64,000 nucleotides of DNA from Marinomonas aquimarina (GCF_900089755.1 NZ_FLOC01000004.1:124001-188000); one strand, 5' to 3'; positions 54,620 through 64,000 are shown, counted from the stretch's first letter. Translations and numbers: made by a program. Notes: generated by a model from the letters alone, not told the origin.

Positions 54620-55483
54620 ATGAATAAGCACGAAGACATTATTCGCAGAATCCAAGAAAAACTGAGTACGCTGAGTAAATCTGAGCGTAAGGTTGCTGAA
54701 GCCATTTTAGCCGACCCTAAAACGACTATTCATTCCAGCATTGCGAAGCTTGCCGCGCGTGCCGAAGTTAGTGAGCCAACGGTAAACCGTTTTTGCCGCA
54801 GTTTAATCGGCAGTGGCTTTCCTGATTTCAAAGTAGCCTTGGCACAAAGCCTAGCAAAGGGCACGCCTTACGTTAACTTAAACGTTGAGCCAGATGATGC
54901 TCCAGGTGCCATCACCAATAAGATTTTCGAAGCGGCGAAGAACAACCTGACCCGTGCCCAAGAGCTGTTACCAGAAACCCTGATCAGCCGTGTGGTGGAT
55001 GTCTTAGCCCAAGCACGTCGCATTGAATTCTACGGTTTAGGGGCTTCAGGTCCGGTTGCCAAAGATGCCCATCATAAGTTTTTCCGTTTGAACATGCCGG
55101 TGGTCGCTTACACCGACATTCTGGTACAACGCATGGCCGCCGCTGGCACGCATCCAGGTGATGCCGTGGTCCTGATTTCCCTATCGGGCCGTACTTTGCC
55201 ATTGATCGAAACGGCCCGCGTCGCCCGTGAAGCTGGCGCCACCGTGGTGGGGATTACTAATCCTGGTTCGCCATTGACCGAGCATTGTTCGATCGTGCTG
55301 CCGATCGAAGAAACCGAAGATACAGACATCTACACCCCGATGAGTTCACGTATCGTCTACTTAACGCTGATCGATGCACTGGCAACGGGCGTACTGCTCA
55401 AACGTGGTCCGGAATTCAACGAACACCTGCGCAAGTTAAAACTCAGCGTGCAGGATACTCGTTTGCCAAAACAAGAGAATTAA
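54620..55483 (+). CDS. hexR: HexR, RpiR-family regulator of Entner-Doudoroff genes
   Basis: A 287-residue repressor/activator with an N-terminal HTH_6 domain (LSKSERKVAEAIL, AARAEVSEPTVNRFCRSL) and a C-terminal SIS sugar-phosphate domain (RIEFYGLGASGPVAKDAHHK; SLSGRTLPLIETARVARE). HexR binds 2-keto-3-deoxy-6-phosphogluconate and acts at TGTArTwwwAyTACA sites. Such a site lies before edd, 4 kb away, and weaker ones towards gapA, so the regulator and its targets share this region. Confidence 0.93.
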   Translation: MNKHEDIIRRIQEKLSTLSKSERKVAEAILADPKTTIHSSIAKLAARAEVSEPTVNRFCRSLIGSGFPDFKVALAQSLAKGTPYVNLNVEPDDAPGAITNKIFEAAKNNLTRAQELLPETLISRVVDVLAQARRIEFYGLGASGPVAKDAHHKFFRLNMPVVAYTDILVQRMAAAGTHPGDAVVLISLSGRTLPLIETARVAREAGATVVGITNPGSPLTEHCSIVLPIEETEDTDIYTPMSSRIVYLTLIDALATGVLLKRGPEFNEHLRKLKLSVQDTRLPKQEN

Positions 55484-55490
55484 GCGTCTC

Positions 55491-55523
55491 AGGTTGGCCT
55501 TCGGTTCTCGTCACCCGAAGGCC
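55491..55523. terminator. Hairpin after hexR
   Basis: GTTGGCCTTCGG and CCGAAGGCCAC form about 11 pairs across TTCTCGTCACC; the following sequence, AGCCCTTTCTTAG, is only moderately T-rich, so this is a possible terminator. Confidence 0.55.
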
Positions 55524-55572
55524 ACAGCCCTTTCTTAGCTAGCCCCCTATCCAGTCCACAAAATAGCACCAG

Positions 55573-55601
55573 AGAATCTCGACAAATTGTCGGAGAATTC
55601 T
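55573..55601. promoter_or_regulatory. Inverted repeat in the hexR-putP spacer
   Basis: AGAATCTCGACAA and TTGTCGGAGAATTCT form a long imperfect palindrome centred on GACAAATTGTC. It lies about 210 bases before putP and looks like a regulator binding site. The rest of this 327-base spacer shows nothing else I can support. Confidence 0.4.
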
Positions 55602-55810
55602 GAAAGACGCTCTTTCGAGTGAGACATAGAATCATCGGTCAGGTTTAATTTTTGAGCAGAGTTGCGACTTTCCTCTAAGCTTAAGCCCATTCTCAAAACA
55701 ATAAATATGACTTATGCACCAAGTTACCTTGCACAGTTTTTACCACAAGTAAGACGGACAGCTCGGTAACATCGGCGCCTGCCAAACTACGATAATAAGA
55801 GGACTCAAGA

Positions 55811-57307
55811 ATGATTGATAATAGCTTAGCGATAAGCTTTACCTTTCTTGCCTACCTAGTGGTGATGCTAGGTATTGGCTTATACGCCTATAAGCGCACT
55901 TCCAATTCTGAAGATTACTTCCTAGGTGGGCGCTCATTAGGCCCCTGGCCAACCGCCTTGTCCGCAGGCGCATCCGACATGAGTGGTTGGTTGCTATTGG
56001 GCTTACCAGGCTACGCGTTTGCTGCGGGTATGGAATCCCTGTGGCTGGCAGGAGGTCTACTCGTCGGTACTTGGCTAAACTGGCTGATCTGTGCGAAACG
56101 CCTACGTACTTACAGTATCCAAGCCAATAACTCTCTGACGCTACCAGAATACTTGTCGACGCGCTTCCAAGACAATTCTAAGCTGATCCAGTCTATCTCA
56201 GCGTTCTTTATTCTGCTGTTCTTCTTGTTCTACACCAGCTCAGGCCTAGTGGCTGGCGGTAAGCTGTTCGAAACCGTATTTGGTTTAGATTACCGTTGGG
56301 CGGTCGTGATCGGTACTGTGTGTGTCGTGTCTTACACCCTATTCGGCGGCTTCCTAGCGGTGTCTTGGACCGACCTAGTACAAGGCCTATTAATGTGTGC
56401 GGCATTGGTGATCGTACCGCTTGCCATTATGGAAGGTGACTGGTCACAACTGCCTGACACGCTAGCGGCAAAGAACCCTGAGTTATTGACGCTTTGGAAC
56501 GATATTAACGGCGAGCCGTTAAGCATTATTGGCATTGTGTCTCTCGCCGCCTGGGGTCTTGGCTATTTTGGCCAACCGCATATCTTGGCGCGTTTTAAAG
56601 CCTCACGTTCAAACAAAGACATTACCACGGCACGTCGCATCGCGGTGGGCTGGACTGCCCTATCGATGGCCGGCGCCCTACTGATCGGTCTAGTGGGCAT
56701 TGTCTATGTGGATAACCATATGGCAGGCGCTCTAGAAGACGGCGAGAAGATTTTTATGATCTTGGTGAACGCCGTGTTTAACCCTGTGGTTGCAGGCATT
56801 CTATTGGCAGCCATTCTAGCAGCCATCATGAGTACAGCCGACTCACAATTGTTGGTGTCCTCATCTGCACTGGCAGAAGATTTCTACAAAGCTTGGATCA
56901 ACCCAAATGCGTCACAATCACAAATCGTGAACGTGGGTCGCTTGGGCGTTGTGGCACTGTCTATCATTGCCCTCATCCTAGCCTTCAACCCAGAAAGTTC
57001 AGTGCTTGGCCTAGTGTCCTACGCTTGGGCAGGTTTTGGTGCGGCATTTGGTCCAGCCATCATCCTGAGCCTATTCTGGCGTAATATGAACCGCAACGGT
57101 GCCCTAGCGGGTATTTTAGTGGGTGGTATTACCATCGTGGTGTGGAAGCAACTCTCTGGCGGCATTTTCGATATTTACGAAATCGTGCCAGGCTTTATTC
57201 TGTCTACCATTGCCATCATTGCGGTCAGCCTTATCACCGGTGCACCAAACAAAGAGGTGCTAAACACCTTTGATGAGTATGAGAAGAAACTGGATACGCT
57301 AGCGTAA
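55811..57307 (+). CDS. putP: Sodium/proline symporter
   Basis: A 498-residue sodium:solute symporter with about 13 membrane helices. Family landmarks: SNSEDYFLGGRSLGPW, LSAGASDMSGWLLLGLPGYA, GFLAVSWTDLVQGLLM, FGQPHILARFKA and AAIMSTADSQLLVSSSALAEDF, of which the last forms part of the sodium site. Length and motifs match E. coli PutP (502). AGAGGA lies upstream of the ATG. PutA is not in the window; the intervening inverted repeat may be the control site. Confidence 0.93.
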   Translation: MIDNSLAISFTFLAYLVVMLGIGLYAYKRTSNSEDYFLGGRSLGPWPTALSAGASDMSGWLLLGLPGYAFAAGMESLWLAGGLLVGTWLNWLICAKRLRTYSIQANNSLTLPEYLSTRFQDNSKLIQSISAFFILLFFLFYTSSGLVAGGKLFETVFGLDYRWAVVIGTVCVVSYTLFGGFLAVSWTDLVQGLLMCAALVIVPLAIMEGDWSQLPDTLAAKNPELLTLWNDINGEPLSIIGIVSLAAWGLGYFGQPHILARFKASRSNKDITTARRIAVGWTALSMAGALLIGLVGIVYVDNHMAGALEDGEKIFMILVNAVFNPVVAGILLAAILAAIMSTADSQLLVSSSALAEDFYKAWINPNASQSQIVNVGRLGVVALSIIALILAFNPESSVLGLVSYAWAGFGAAFGPAIILSLFWRNMNRNGALAGILVGGITIVVWKQLSGGIFDIYEIVPGFILSTIAIIAVSLITGAPNKEVLNTFDEYEKKLDTLA

Positions 57308-57324
57308 TCAGAGCTTCCTTATTG

Positions 57325-57361
57325 AAAAGCCGAGCCTTCTGTAGAAGCGCTCGGCTTTTTT
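57325..57361 (+). terminator. Terminator of putP
   Basis: AAAAGCCGAG pairs with CTCGGCTTTT, with extra pairing inside (CTTCT / AGAAG), followed by T residues; 18 bases after the putP stop. Confidence 0.9.
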
Positions 57362-57430
57362 ATGTCTCACTTTCAACCCCATCCTAACCTTCCCCTTAAT
57401 AAGAGAAAGGAATACGACATACTGCAGGGC

Positions 57431-57456
57431 AAAAAAAAGGCCTCCCGAAGGAGGCC
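57431..57456 (-). terminator. Terminator of edd
   Basis: On the minus strand GGCCTCC, loop TTCG, GGAGGCC and eight T. The UUCG tetraloop makes this a stable hairpin. A second small inverted repeat (TACTAACA / TGTTAGTA) lies between it and the edd stop. Confidence 0.93.
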
Positions 57457-57498
57457 TAAACACTATTACTAACAAATGTTAGTAGTCAGAGAAATTCT

Positions 57499-59313
57499 TT
57501 ACTCATGAAACAGGCTGCAGGCGCCTTGCTCTGCGCCGTTAACCAACATACGGTAGCTGGCAAATAGCTCACGCCCCATGCCCTGATGTGAGCGACGTAA
57601 ATCACACTGTGCCTGCTCACGTAGTACCAACTCGGTGTCTTCAACCAAAACAGACAGGGTGCCAGCTATGGCATCTAAACGTACGATGTCACCGTCTTGA
57701 ATCTTGCCAATCACACCGCCCGCCAAGGCCTCGGGCGTTAGGTGGATCGCCGCAGGTACCTTGCCTGACGCGCCCGACATACGACCATCGGTCACCAGCG
57801 CCACCTTGTAGCCTTGGTCTTGAAGGTTGCCAAGATACGGTGTCAGTTTATGCAGCTCTGGCATACCAATGGCCTTTGGCCCTTGGTAGCGCACCACCGC
57901 GACACAGTCACGTTTAAGCTCACCGCTACGAATCGCTTCCACCAGATCGTTTTGATCATGGAACACTGCAGCTGGCGCCTCAATAATACGGTTTTCTTCT
58001 TTTACCGCAGAGACTTTAATAACGGCACGGCCAAGGTTGCCTTCAAGCAATGCCAGACCACCCTCTTTACTAAACGGGTTCTCAATCGGACGAACCACGT
58101 CTTCGTCAAGGCTCACTTCAATGCCATCACGCCATACCAATTGCTCGCCATCCATAAAAGGCTCTTTGGTGTAGTGTGTCAGACCTTGACCAACGATGGT
58201 GTTCACATCTTCGTGTAGCAAACCACCTTTCAATAGCTGTTTGGTTAGGAACGCCATACCACCCGCTGCTTGGAAATGGTTAATGTCCGCTTGGCCATTC
58301 GGGTAAATACGGGTTAGCAACGGCACCACTTTTGATAGCTCAGCAAAATCTTGCCAGTTGACAATAATGCCTGCCGCACGCGCAAAGGCCACAATGTGCA
58401 TGGTGTGGTTAGTCGAACCACCGGTTGCCAACAAGCCAACGATGGCATTCACAATCGAACGCTCATCAATCACTTTATAAATCGGACGATAGTCTTTGCC
58501 CAGCGCCGTGGTTTTGGTGGCCAGCTGCGCCGTGTAACGGGTTAGCGCTTCACGCATTGGATCGTCAGGGTTAACAAATGAAGAGCCCGGTAGTTGTAAG
58601 CCCATCATTTCTACCAATAATTGATTCGAGTTCGCGGTACCGTAGAAAGTACAGGTACCCGCACTGTGGTAAGACGCCGATTCCGCCTCCAATAGTTCAT
58701 CACGGCTGGCTTCGCCTTTGGCGAACTTTTGGCGCACCGCGGCTTTTTGGGCATTGGTGATGCCAGAAGGCATTGGCCCAGCCGGCACAAACAAACACGG
58801 CAGATGACCAAAACGCAACGCGGCAATCAATAGCCCAGGTACGATCTTGTCACAGATACCTAAGAATAAGGCCGCATCAAACATATTGTGAGACAGTGCA
58901 ATGGCCGCACCTTGAGCAATGTTGTCACGGCTAAAGAGAGACAATTCCATGCCCTCTTGTCCCTGGGTCACACCATCACACATGGCCGGAACACCACCCG
59001 CAAACTGGGTCACTGAGCCCATTTCAGCCACCGCTTGACGGATGATGTCAGGGTAATGCTCATACGGTTTGTGGGCGGACAACATATCGTTGTAAGAAGA
59101 AACAATACCGATGTTAGCTTCATCCATCAGTTTAAGCTTTTGCTTTTCCTGAGGCTGACACGCGGCAAAGCCATGGGCTAAGTTGCCGCACGACAATACC
59201 CCACGATGTGGACCCTTTAACTCAGCCTGCTTCATGTCCGCTAAATATTGAGAACGCAAGTCTTTGCTACGTTCAATAATGGCTTGGGTTACTTTTTCCA
59301 CAATCGGGTTCAT
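57499..59313 (-). CDS. edd: 6-Phosphogluconate dehydratase
   Basis: A 604-residue IlvD/Edd family iron-sulfur enzyme that makes KDPG in the Entner-Doudoroff pathway. Cluster region: [20 protein letters not shown] and [11 protein letters not shown]-terminal [20 protein letters not shown]. The ATG at 59313 was chosen (GGAGA upstream); it gives the family length of E. coli Edd (603), whereas the open frame to 59337 adds eight unmatched residues. A perfect HexR box lies 49 bases upstream. eda and zwf are not in this window. Confidence 0.95.
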   Translation of the reverse strand: MNPIVEKVTQAIIERSKDLRSQYLADMKQAELKGPHRGVLSCGNLAHGFAACQPQEKQKLKLMDEANIGIVSSYNDMLSAHKPYEHYPDIIRQAVAEMGSVTQFAGGVPAMCDGVTQGQEGMELSLFSRDNIAQGAAIALSHNMFDAALFLGICDKIVPGLLIAALRFGHLPCLFVPAGPMPSGITNAQKAAVRQKFAKGEASRDELLEAESASYHSAGTCTFYGTANSNQLLVEMMGLQLPGSSFVNPDDPMREALTRYTAQLATKTTALGKDYRPIYKVIDERSIVNAIVGLLATGGSTNHTMHIVAFARAAGIIVNWQDFAELSKVVPLLTRIYPNGQADINHFQAAGGMAFLTKQLLKGGLLHEDVNTIVGQGLTHYTKEPFMDGEQLVWRDGIEVSLDEDVVRPIENPFSKEGGLALLEGNLGRAVIKVSAVKEENRIIEAPAAVFHDQNDLVEAIRSGELKRDCVAVVRYQGPKAIGMPELHKLTPYLGNLQDQGYKVALVTDGRMSGASGKVPAAIHLTPEALAGGVIGKIQDGDIVRLDAIAGTLSVLVEDTELVLREQAQCDLRRSHQGMGRELFASYRMLVNGAEQGACSLFHE

Positions 59314-59361
59314 CTTTGTTCTCCAGTTAGGCCTCACGACACATCCAATGAAACCATTTTA

Positions 59362-59376
59362 TGTAATTTTACTACA
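59362..59376. promoter_or_regulatory. HexR box 1 (edd side)
   Basis: TGTAATTTTACTACA matches the HexR consensus TGTArTwwwAyTACA at all positions. It lies 49 bases before the edd start. Confidence 0.85.
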
Positions 59377-59431
59377 TTTTAATAATTTGAGCGCAACAAA
59401 CAAGGGCAAAACTGACGAAAACAGCTATTTA

Positions 59432-59446
59432 TGTAATTTATTTACC
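59432..59446. promoter_or_regulatory. HexR-like box 2 (middle)
   Basis: TGTAATTTATTTACC matches 13 of 15 positions, in the middle of the edd-gapA divergent spacer (59314-59675, which holds no gene). Confidence 0.4.
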
Positions 59447-59587
59447 AAAAAATACTACCAAGCCACGTTTTTTTCGTTAGAATAGGGCCATATAACAGGC
59501 TAAATGACGGAAGATTACGAACCGATGACTGTTTTTTGAACAAAATTAGTCAGTTATGTGTTTTCTTCCCGAGAATATTTTTATTTT

Positions 59588-59602
59588 TGTAGTGTTTTTA
59601 CA
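59588..59602. promoter_or_regulatory. HexR-like box 3 (gapA side)
   Basis: TGTAGTGTTTTTACA matches 13 of 15 positions, 74 bases before the gapA start, so gapA is also likely under HexR. Confidence 0.55.
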
Positions 59603-59675
59603 ATAACATTGAAAAGAAACTGTCCTACACTTATCCCTTTAGGACAGACTGTATCTTTTATATTAGGAGTGAGAT

Positions 59676-60689
59676 ATGACGATTAAGGTAGCTATTAACG
59701 GTTATGGACGTATCGGACGCAACGTACTTCGAGCGCTTTATGAGTCCGGCAAGCGCGACCAGATTCAAGTCGTAGCCATTAACGATCTTGGTGATTCCAA
59801 AATCAATGCTCACTTAACTAAATATGACACAGTTCACGGACGTTTCAATGCGGATGTGAATTTTGATGCAGAAGCTCTGTACATTAACGAAGATAAAATC
59901 CTCACCCTTTCTGAGCGCAACCCAGCGAATCTGCCTTGGGCTGATCTGGGGATCGATGTGGTTTACGAATGTACTGGTTTCTTCACTAGCAAAGAAACCG
60001 CTGGTGCTCACATTAGCGCGGGTGCGAAAAAAGTCATCATCTCAGCACCTGGCAAAGAAGTCGACGCAACCGTTGTATACGGTGTTAACCAAGACGTTCT
60101 GACGTCTGACATGACGGTGATTTCAAACGCTTCTTGTACCACTAACTGCCTAGCACCAATTGCCAAGCCTCTAAACGAACAGCTGGGTATTGAAAGCGGT
60201 TTGATGACCACTATCCACGCCTACACAAATGATCAGCGCTTATCAGATGTTTATCATGAAGATCTATACCGCGCGCGCGCCGCAGCAATGAACATGATTC
60301 CTACTAAGACAGGTGCCGCAGCAGCGGTTGGCCTAGTCGTACCAGAGCTAGCGGGCAAATTCGACGGTATGGCCGTTCGTGTTCCCACTATCAACGTTTC
60401 TTTGGTTGACCTAACCTTCTTGGCGCCACGTGAAACGACGGCCGAAGAAGTGAACAAAATCATTGAAGACGCGATTGCTGCAGACCCAGTATTAGCGCAA
60501 GTTCTGTGTGTCAACTACGAGCCATTGGTCTCAACTGACTTTAACCACAGCACCTATACTTCCAACTTTGATGCGACGCAAACGCGTGTTCAAGGCAAAT
60601 TAGTCAAGGTTATGGCGTGGTACGACAACGAGTGGGGCTTCTCAAATCGCATGCTAGATAATACACTTGCACTTATGAGCGCAAAATAA
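59676..60689 (+). CDS. gapA: Type I glyceraldehyde-3-phosphate dehydrogenase
   Basis: A 337-residue glycolytic enzyme. Rossmann start [16 protein letters not shown]; Asp of VAINDLGD indicates NAD preference; catalytic Cys154 in [13 protein letters not shown]; substrate loop [18 protein letters not shown]; and [11 protein letters not shown] near the C-terminus. A good ribosome site (TTAGGAGTGAG) precedes the ATG. It is divergent from edd with HexR boxes between, and followed by a hairpin then pyk. Confidence 0.96.
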   Translation: MTIKVAINGYGRIGRNVLRALYESGKRDQIQVVAINDLGDSKINAHLTKYDTVHGRFNADVNFDAEALYINEDKILTLSERNPANLPWADLGIDVVYECTGFFTSKETAGAHISAGAKKVIISAPGKEVDATVVYGVNQDVLTSDMTVISNASCTTNCLAPIAKPLNEQLGIESGLMTTIHAYTNDQRLSDVYHEDLYRARAAAMNMIPTKTGAAAAVGLVVPELAGKFDGMAVRVPTINVSLVDLTFLAPRETTAEEVNKIIEDAIAADPVLAQVLCVNYEPLVSTDFNHSTYTSNFDATQTRVQGKLVKVMAWYDNEWGFSNRMLDNTLALMSAK

Positions 60690-60700
60690 TACTTCTAATA

Positions 60701-60726
60701 ACAAAGGCTGCTGATGCAGCCTTTGT
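60701..60726 (+). terminator. Hairpin between gapA and pyk
   Basis: ACAAAGGCTGC, loop TGAT, GCAGCCTTTGT: a perfect 11-bp stem followed by CGTCTC, not a T run. It is probably an mRNA 3' stabiliser or partial terminator, leaving some read-through into pyk. Confidence 0.6.
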
Positions 60727-60774
60727 CGTCTCTATATTCGAACTTCATGCTTTAAAAAAATTTTTGGAATTAAT

Positions 60775-62220
60775 ATGACTCGCAGAACCAAAATCGTTGC
60801 CACGCTAGGCCCAGCTTCCAGCTCACCAGAGATGATCGAAAAACTAATCTTAGCCGGAGCGAACGTCTTCCGTTTAAACTTTTCTCATGGACAACCTGAA
60901 GATCATATTAATCGCGCTAATGTGGTGCGTGACATGGCGGCGAAAAACAATCGCCACGTAGCGATTCTAGGTGACCTACAAGGCCCTAAAATCCGTATCG
61001 CGCGTTTCAAAGACACCAAAGTAACCTTGCAAGATGGCGCGCACTTTATCCTTGATGTGGGCTTTGATAAAAACGCAGGTGACGAAACTCGCGTCGGTAT
61101 CGACTACCCACAGCTTGCGGAAGACTCTTCTCCAGGCAACATCTTGTTGCTAGATGACGGCCGCGTAGTACTAGAAGTTATTGAAGTTAAAGGCATGGAA
61201 GTGCACACCAAAGTGATCGTTGGTGGCCCACTGTCAAACAACAAAGGCATCAACCGTCAAGGTGGTGGCTTGTCTGCTGCAGCCCTAACTGACAAAGACA
61301 AAGAAGACATCAAAACAGCGGCGGCCCTAAAAGCCGACTACCTAGCTGTTTCTTTCCCACGTAGTGCTGCCGATCTTGAAGAAGCTCGTGAACTGGCTCG
61401 TGCCGCTGGCCTTGAGACAGGTATCGTAGCGAAAGTAGAACGTGCCGAAGCCGTGGCTGATGACGAAACACTGGATGCCATCATTCTTGCGTCAGATGCT
61501 GTGATGGTAGCTCGTGGTGACCTTGGTGTTGAGATCGGTGATGCGGAATTGATCGGCGTACAAAAACACATGATCAAACGTTGTCGTCAACTTAACCGCC
61601 CTGTTATCACGGCGACACAGATGATGGAAACCATGATCACACAAGCGATGCCAACGCGTGCGGAAGTGTTCGACGTTGCCAACGCTGTGCTAGACGGTAC
61701 GGACGCAGTGATGCTGTCTGCTGAAACTGCGGCGGGTTCTTACCCAGAAGAAGTGGTTAAGAAGATGGACAGCGTGTGTCTTGGCGCTGAGAAGCACCCT
61801 TCTGTTATGCGCTCTAAGCACCGCCTAGATGTCACCTTCACATCGGTTTCTGAGACCATTGCCATGTCAGCAATGTACGCAGCCAACCACCTAGAAGGCG
61901 TAAAAGCGATCATCAGCTTGACGGCATCTGGCACAACTCCATTGTTGCTATCACGTATTTCTTCTGGTCTACCAATCTACGCATTGTCGCCAAACCCAGA
62001 AACACTGAACAAAACAGCACTTTATCGTGGTGTAACACCGGTTGCTTTCTCTTCTCAAGAACACGATGTCGACACCATTATTTCTGGTCTAGTGAACAAG
62101 GTGAAATCCCTTGGTCTAGTTGCCGATGGCGACCTAGTGATCGTGACTAAAGGTGATCACTTGGTATCTCACGGCACCACCAACATGATCAAAGTGGTTG
62201 AAGTTGGCGCGGTTGCTTAA
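60775..62220 (+). CDS. pykA: Pyruvate kinase (PykA-type)
   Basis: A 481-residue enzyme that turns phosphoenolpyruvate and ADP into pyruvate and ATP. Signatures: [42 protein letters not shown], the Lys-bearing [28 protein letters not shown] and [10 protein letters not shown]. Length and sequence fit E. coli PykA (480) better than PykF. No HexR box is found right upstream; the hairpin after gapA is imperfect, so co-transcription with gapA is possible. Its stop overlaps the mgsA start. Confidence 0.96.
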   Translation: MTRRTKIVATLGPASSSPEMIEKLILAGANVFRLNFSHGQPEDHINRANVVRDMAAKNNRHVAILGDLQGPKIRIARFKDTKVTLQDGAHFILDVGFDKNAGDETRVGIDYPQLAEDSSPGNILLLDDGRVVLEVIEVKGMEVHTKVIVGGPLSNNKGINRQGGGLSAAALTDKDKEDIKTAAALKADYLAVSFPRSAADLEEARELARAAGLETGIVAKVERAEAVADDETLDAIILASDAVMVARGDLGVEIGDAELIGVQKHMIKRCRQLNRPVITATQMMETMITQAMPTRAEVFDVANAVLDGTDAVMLSAETAAGSYPEEVVKKMDSVCLGAEKHPSVMRSKHRLDVTFTSVSETIAMSAMYAANHLEGVKAIISLTASGTTPLLLSRISSGLPIYALSPNPETLNKTALYRGVTPVAFSSQEHDVDTIISGLVNKVKSLGLVADGDLVIVTKGDHLVSHGTTNMIKVVEVGAVA

Positions 62221-62675
62221 TGGATAAGAAAACCGTTACCACGGCGGCGCGGAAACGCGTTGCCTTGGTTGCCCATGATAATATGAAGCCCGAGTTAACC
62301 ACTTGGGCGGTCCAGCATAAAGACAAGCTGGTACAACATGAGCTCATGGCAACCGGTACCACAGGTAACCTTCTACAGCAGCAATTGGGTGTTCCGGTCA
62401 ATGCGCTGATCAGCGGCCCTTTGGGTGGTGATCAGCAACTGGGCGGGATGATTGCCGAAGGCAAAATCGATGTCTTGATCTTCTTCTGGGACCCGTTTGA
62501 GCCCATGCCGCACGACCCAGATATCAAAGCTTTGCTGCGCGTTGCCGCGGTGTGGAATATCCCCATTGCCTGCAGCGTCTCCTCGGCGAATTTTTTGATC
62601 AGCTCACCCTTGTTCGATGAGCCGTTCGACAAGCAAATTCCAGATTACGACAGTTATTTAAAAGCGAGACTCTGA
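62220..62675 (+). CDS. mgsA: Methylglyoxal synthase
   Basis: A 151-residue enzyme that converts dihydroxyacetone phosphate to methylglyoxal and phosphate. Family segments are [13 protein letters not shown], the phosphate loop [26 protein letters not shown] with the catalytic Asp, and [14 protein letters not shown]. The ATG shares one base with the pyk stop (TAATG) and has no ribosome site of its own, so translation depends on pyk. The last bases lie in the terminator. Confidence 0.96.
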   Translation: MDKKTVTTAARKRVALVAHDNMKPELTTWAVQHKDKLVQHELMATGTTGNLLQQQLGVPVNALISGPLGGDQQLGGMIAEGKIDVLIFFWDPFEPMPHDPDIKALLRVAAVWNIPIACSVSSANFLISSPLFDEPFDKQIPDYDSYLKARL

Positions 62676-62688
62676 TCTCGCTTTTTTT
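62661..62688 (+). terminator. Terminator overlapping the mgsA stop
   Basis: AAAGCGAGA pairs with TCTCGCTTT across CTCTGA and is followed by T residues; the mgsA TGA lies in the loop. Confidence 0.92.
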
Positions 62689-62876
62689 ATTCTCACCGCC
62701 ACTCCCTACACAACAAAAAAGTCGTTTCTAAGCACTCCCCAACTCGCGGTTTCGGCGAAAATCGGCTATATTATCGCCCCTATTTACTGGAGTTGAGCGC
62801 AGCTCCTCCGATGACTTGAACTTTACCTCCGACACCTCCCCTCATATCCGTTGGAGAACAGCGCAGGAGAACGATT

Positions 62877-63371
62877 TTGCAAGCGAAAGTAGCCCTAATT
62901 ATGGGATCGAAAAGTGACTGGTCCACCATGGAAGCAGCGGCTGAAATCATGGACAAACTGGGCGTTGCTTACCATGTAGAAGTGGTATCTGCACACCGCA
63001 CACCTGTTAAGCTAGCGGAATTTTCTGAAGCAGCGGTTGAGCGTGGCTTCAAAGTGATCATCGGCGGTGCCGGTGGTGCAGCGCACCTTCCAGGTATGGT
63101 GGCAGCACACACACGCCTACCTGTGCTAGGTGTTCCAGTACAAAGTAAAGCCCTAAACGGCATGGACAGCTTGCTATCGATTGCGCAAATGCCTAAGGGC
63201 GTTGCTGTGGGTACATTGGCGATTGGTACAGCAGGTGCCTTCAACGCAGGCCTGCTTGCTTGTCAAATCCTAGCCAACGAAGATGCGCAGCTAGCTGAGC
63301 GTATCGAAGCGTTCCGTAACGAACAGACTGACACCGTTCTATCTAATCCTGATCCACGCGACGAGGCTTAA
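62877..63371 (+). CDS. purE: N5-carboxyaminoimidazole ribonucleotide mutase
   Basis: A 164-residue class I PurE that rearranges N5-CAIR to CAIR in purine synthesis. Substrate-binding [18 protein letters not shown] and [17 protein letters not shown] are all clear. Start codon is TTG: AGGAG lies 7 bases upstream and no ATG precedes the conserved core. It is followed after 3 bases by purK, its partner enzyme. Confidence 0.95.
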   Translation: MQAKVALIMGSKSDWSTMEAAAEIMDKLGVAYHVEVVSAHRTPVKLAEFSEAAVERGFKVIIGGAGGAAHLPGMVAAHTRLPVLGVPVQSKALNGMDSLLSIAQMPKGVAVGTLAIGTAGAFNAGLLACQILANEDAQLAERIEAFRNEQTDTVLSNPDPRDEA

Positions 63372-63374
63372 TTC

Positions 63375-64000
63375 ATGTCATCTATTTGGGTACTTGGCGC
63401 CGGTCAACTTGGCGCTATGCTAAAACAAGCAGCAAATCCACTTGGTTTAGACGTTAAACCAGTTGATATCGAGACTGATGAAACACTGCCACTTCAAGCA
63501 GATGACATCGTCACGGCTGAGCGCGAAGACTGGCCAGAAACCGCTGCAACAAAACAACTGGCTGCGCACCCCAACTTCGTTAACCTAGAGACTTTCCCGC
63601 AACTTGCAGACCGTCTAACGCAGAAACAATGGATCGATAAGCTAGATCTAGCAACGGCGCCTTGGTTCCCGGTAGAAGACGACTCAACTGCTGAAAAAGC
63701 CTACCAGACACTGGGCGATCGCGTACTGATGAAACGCCGCCGTGGTGGCTATGATGGTCGTGGTCAATACTGGCTGAAGCAAGCTGAAGGCACGGAAATT
63801 CCAGAGGAATGGAAAGGCCAAGCGATCGCGGAACAAGCGATCAACTTCGACGAAGAAGTCTCCGTTGTCGGTGTACGCGGTAAGAACGGTGAAAAATACT
63901 TCTACCCACTGACATTGAACCTACATATCAACGGCATTCTATATGCTTCGATTTCACCGCTACAGCGTCTTGAGCACCTTCAAGAACAAGCTGAGGATAT
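63375..64000 (+). CDS. purK: 5-(Carboxyamino)imidazole ribonucleotide synthase, 5' part
   Basis: An open ATP-grasp enzyme running off the right edge; 208 codons are visible of an expected 350-390. N-terminal WVLGAGQLGAMLKQAANPLG, then TAEREDWPETA, ADRLTQKQWIDKL, the Gly-rich ATP loop KRRRGGYDGRGQYW and EQAINFDEEVSVVGVRG match E. coli PurK closely. It makes N5-CAIR from AIR, ATP and bicarbonate for PurE. The ATG lies 3 bases after the purE stop, so the two are one operon. Confidence 0.95.
   Translation, partial: MSSIWVLGAGQLGAMLKQAANPLGLDVKPVDIETDETLPLQADDIVTAEREDWPETAATKQLAAHPNFVNLETFPQLADRLTQKQWIDKLDLATAPWFPVEDDSTAEKAYQTLGDRVLMKRRRGGYDGRGQYWLKQAEGTEIPEEWKGQAIAEQAINFDEEVSVVGVRGKNGEKYFYPLTLNLHINGILYASISPLQRLEHLQEQAED

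Noticed and set aside
60727-60774. HexR box directly before pyk
   Set aside because: No TGTA...TACA arrangement could be found between the gapA hairpin and the pyk start.
62689-62876. PurR operator before purE
   Set aside because: I looked for the ACGCAAACGTTTGCGT-type palindrome and saw none. A TATATT -10-like motif at 62767 lacks a credible -35.

Overview
The window is a chromosomal stretch of a marine-type gammaproteobacterium, most likely in or near the Oceanospirillales and perhaps Marinomonas-like. I infer this from the algU-mucABCD block divergent from nadB, the GntR-prpB-prpC-prpD propionate locus, the edd/gapA/HexR Entner-Doudoroff genes, a DctPQM TRAP system with DctBD, EF-P lysylation genes and moderate G+C. 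No species name can be proven from this sequence alone. There is no phage, transposase, CRISPR or rRNA; nearly everything is core or metabolic.

Layout. 1-5.9 kb: a CAU-anticodon tRNA, an NfsA-type nitroreductase, an alpha/beta hydrolase plus rhodanese pair, a single-chain glycyl-tRNA synthetase, and a DUF3429 / DCC-thioredoxin-like / SDR trio. 5.9-11 kb: the 2-methylcitrate cycle (GntR regulator, prpB, prpC, prpD). It has a three-copy operator array in front and unusual structured repeats in the spacers prpB-prpC and prpC-prpD. 11-17.8 kb: three tandem chemoreceptors. 17.8-19.9 kb: tmcA. 20-28.1 kb: C4-dicarboxylate uptake (dctP-dctQ-dctM), a TSUP permease, and the DctB/DctD two-component system with a sigma-54 type promoter before dctP. 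28.1-31.2 kb: epmA, efp and epmB (EF-P lysylation) and a small YjfB-like motility protein. 31.4-38.5 kb: an iron-siderophore import locus (binding protein, two permeases, ATPase, LysR regulator, TonB receptor) with Fur-box-like sites. 38.5-45.1 kb: glnE, a CYTH protein, argE and argA. 45.1-49.3 kb: the envelope stress operon algU-mucA-mucB-mucC-mucD. 49.4-54.5 kb: nadB, ygfX, sdhE, ygfZ, ung and a small-molecule kinase. 54.6-62.7 kb: hexR, putP, edd, gapA, pyk and mgsA. 62.8 kb to the end: purE and the start of purK.

How it fits together. Much of the window handles organic acids: propionate through prpBCD, C4-dicarboxylates through DctPQM under DctBD, and chemoreceptors with Cache-type sensors nearby. 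Central sugar flux is controlled by HexR, with good HexR boxes between edd and gapA. Pyruvate kinase is translationally coupled to methylglyoxal synthase. AlgU has its own sigma-E type promoter.

The most unexplained material is non-coding. First, a pair of about 95% identical 103-bp repeats between prpC and prpD each carry two short hairpins with GGA in the loop. Second, a 136-bp imperfect palindrome lies between prpB and prpC. Third, three ATTGTCGACAAT-type operators sit 52 and 53 bp apart. Starts were re-chosen from Shine-Dalgarno position and family length in many genes, and are stated where that was done.
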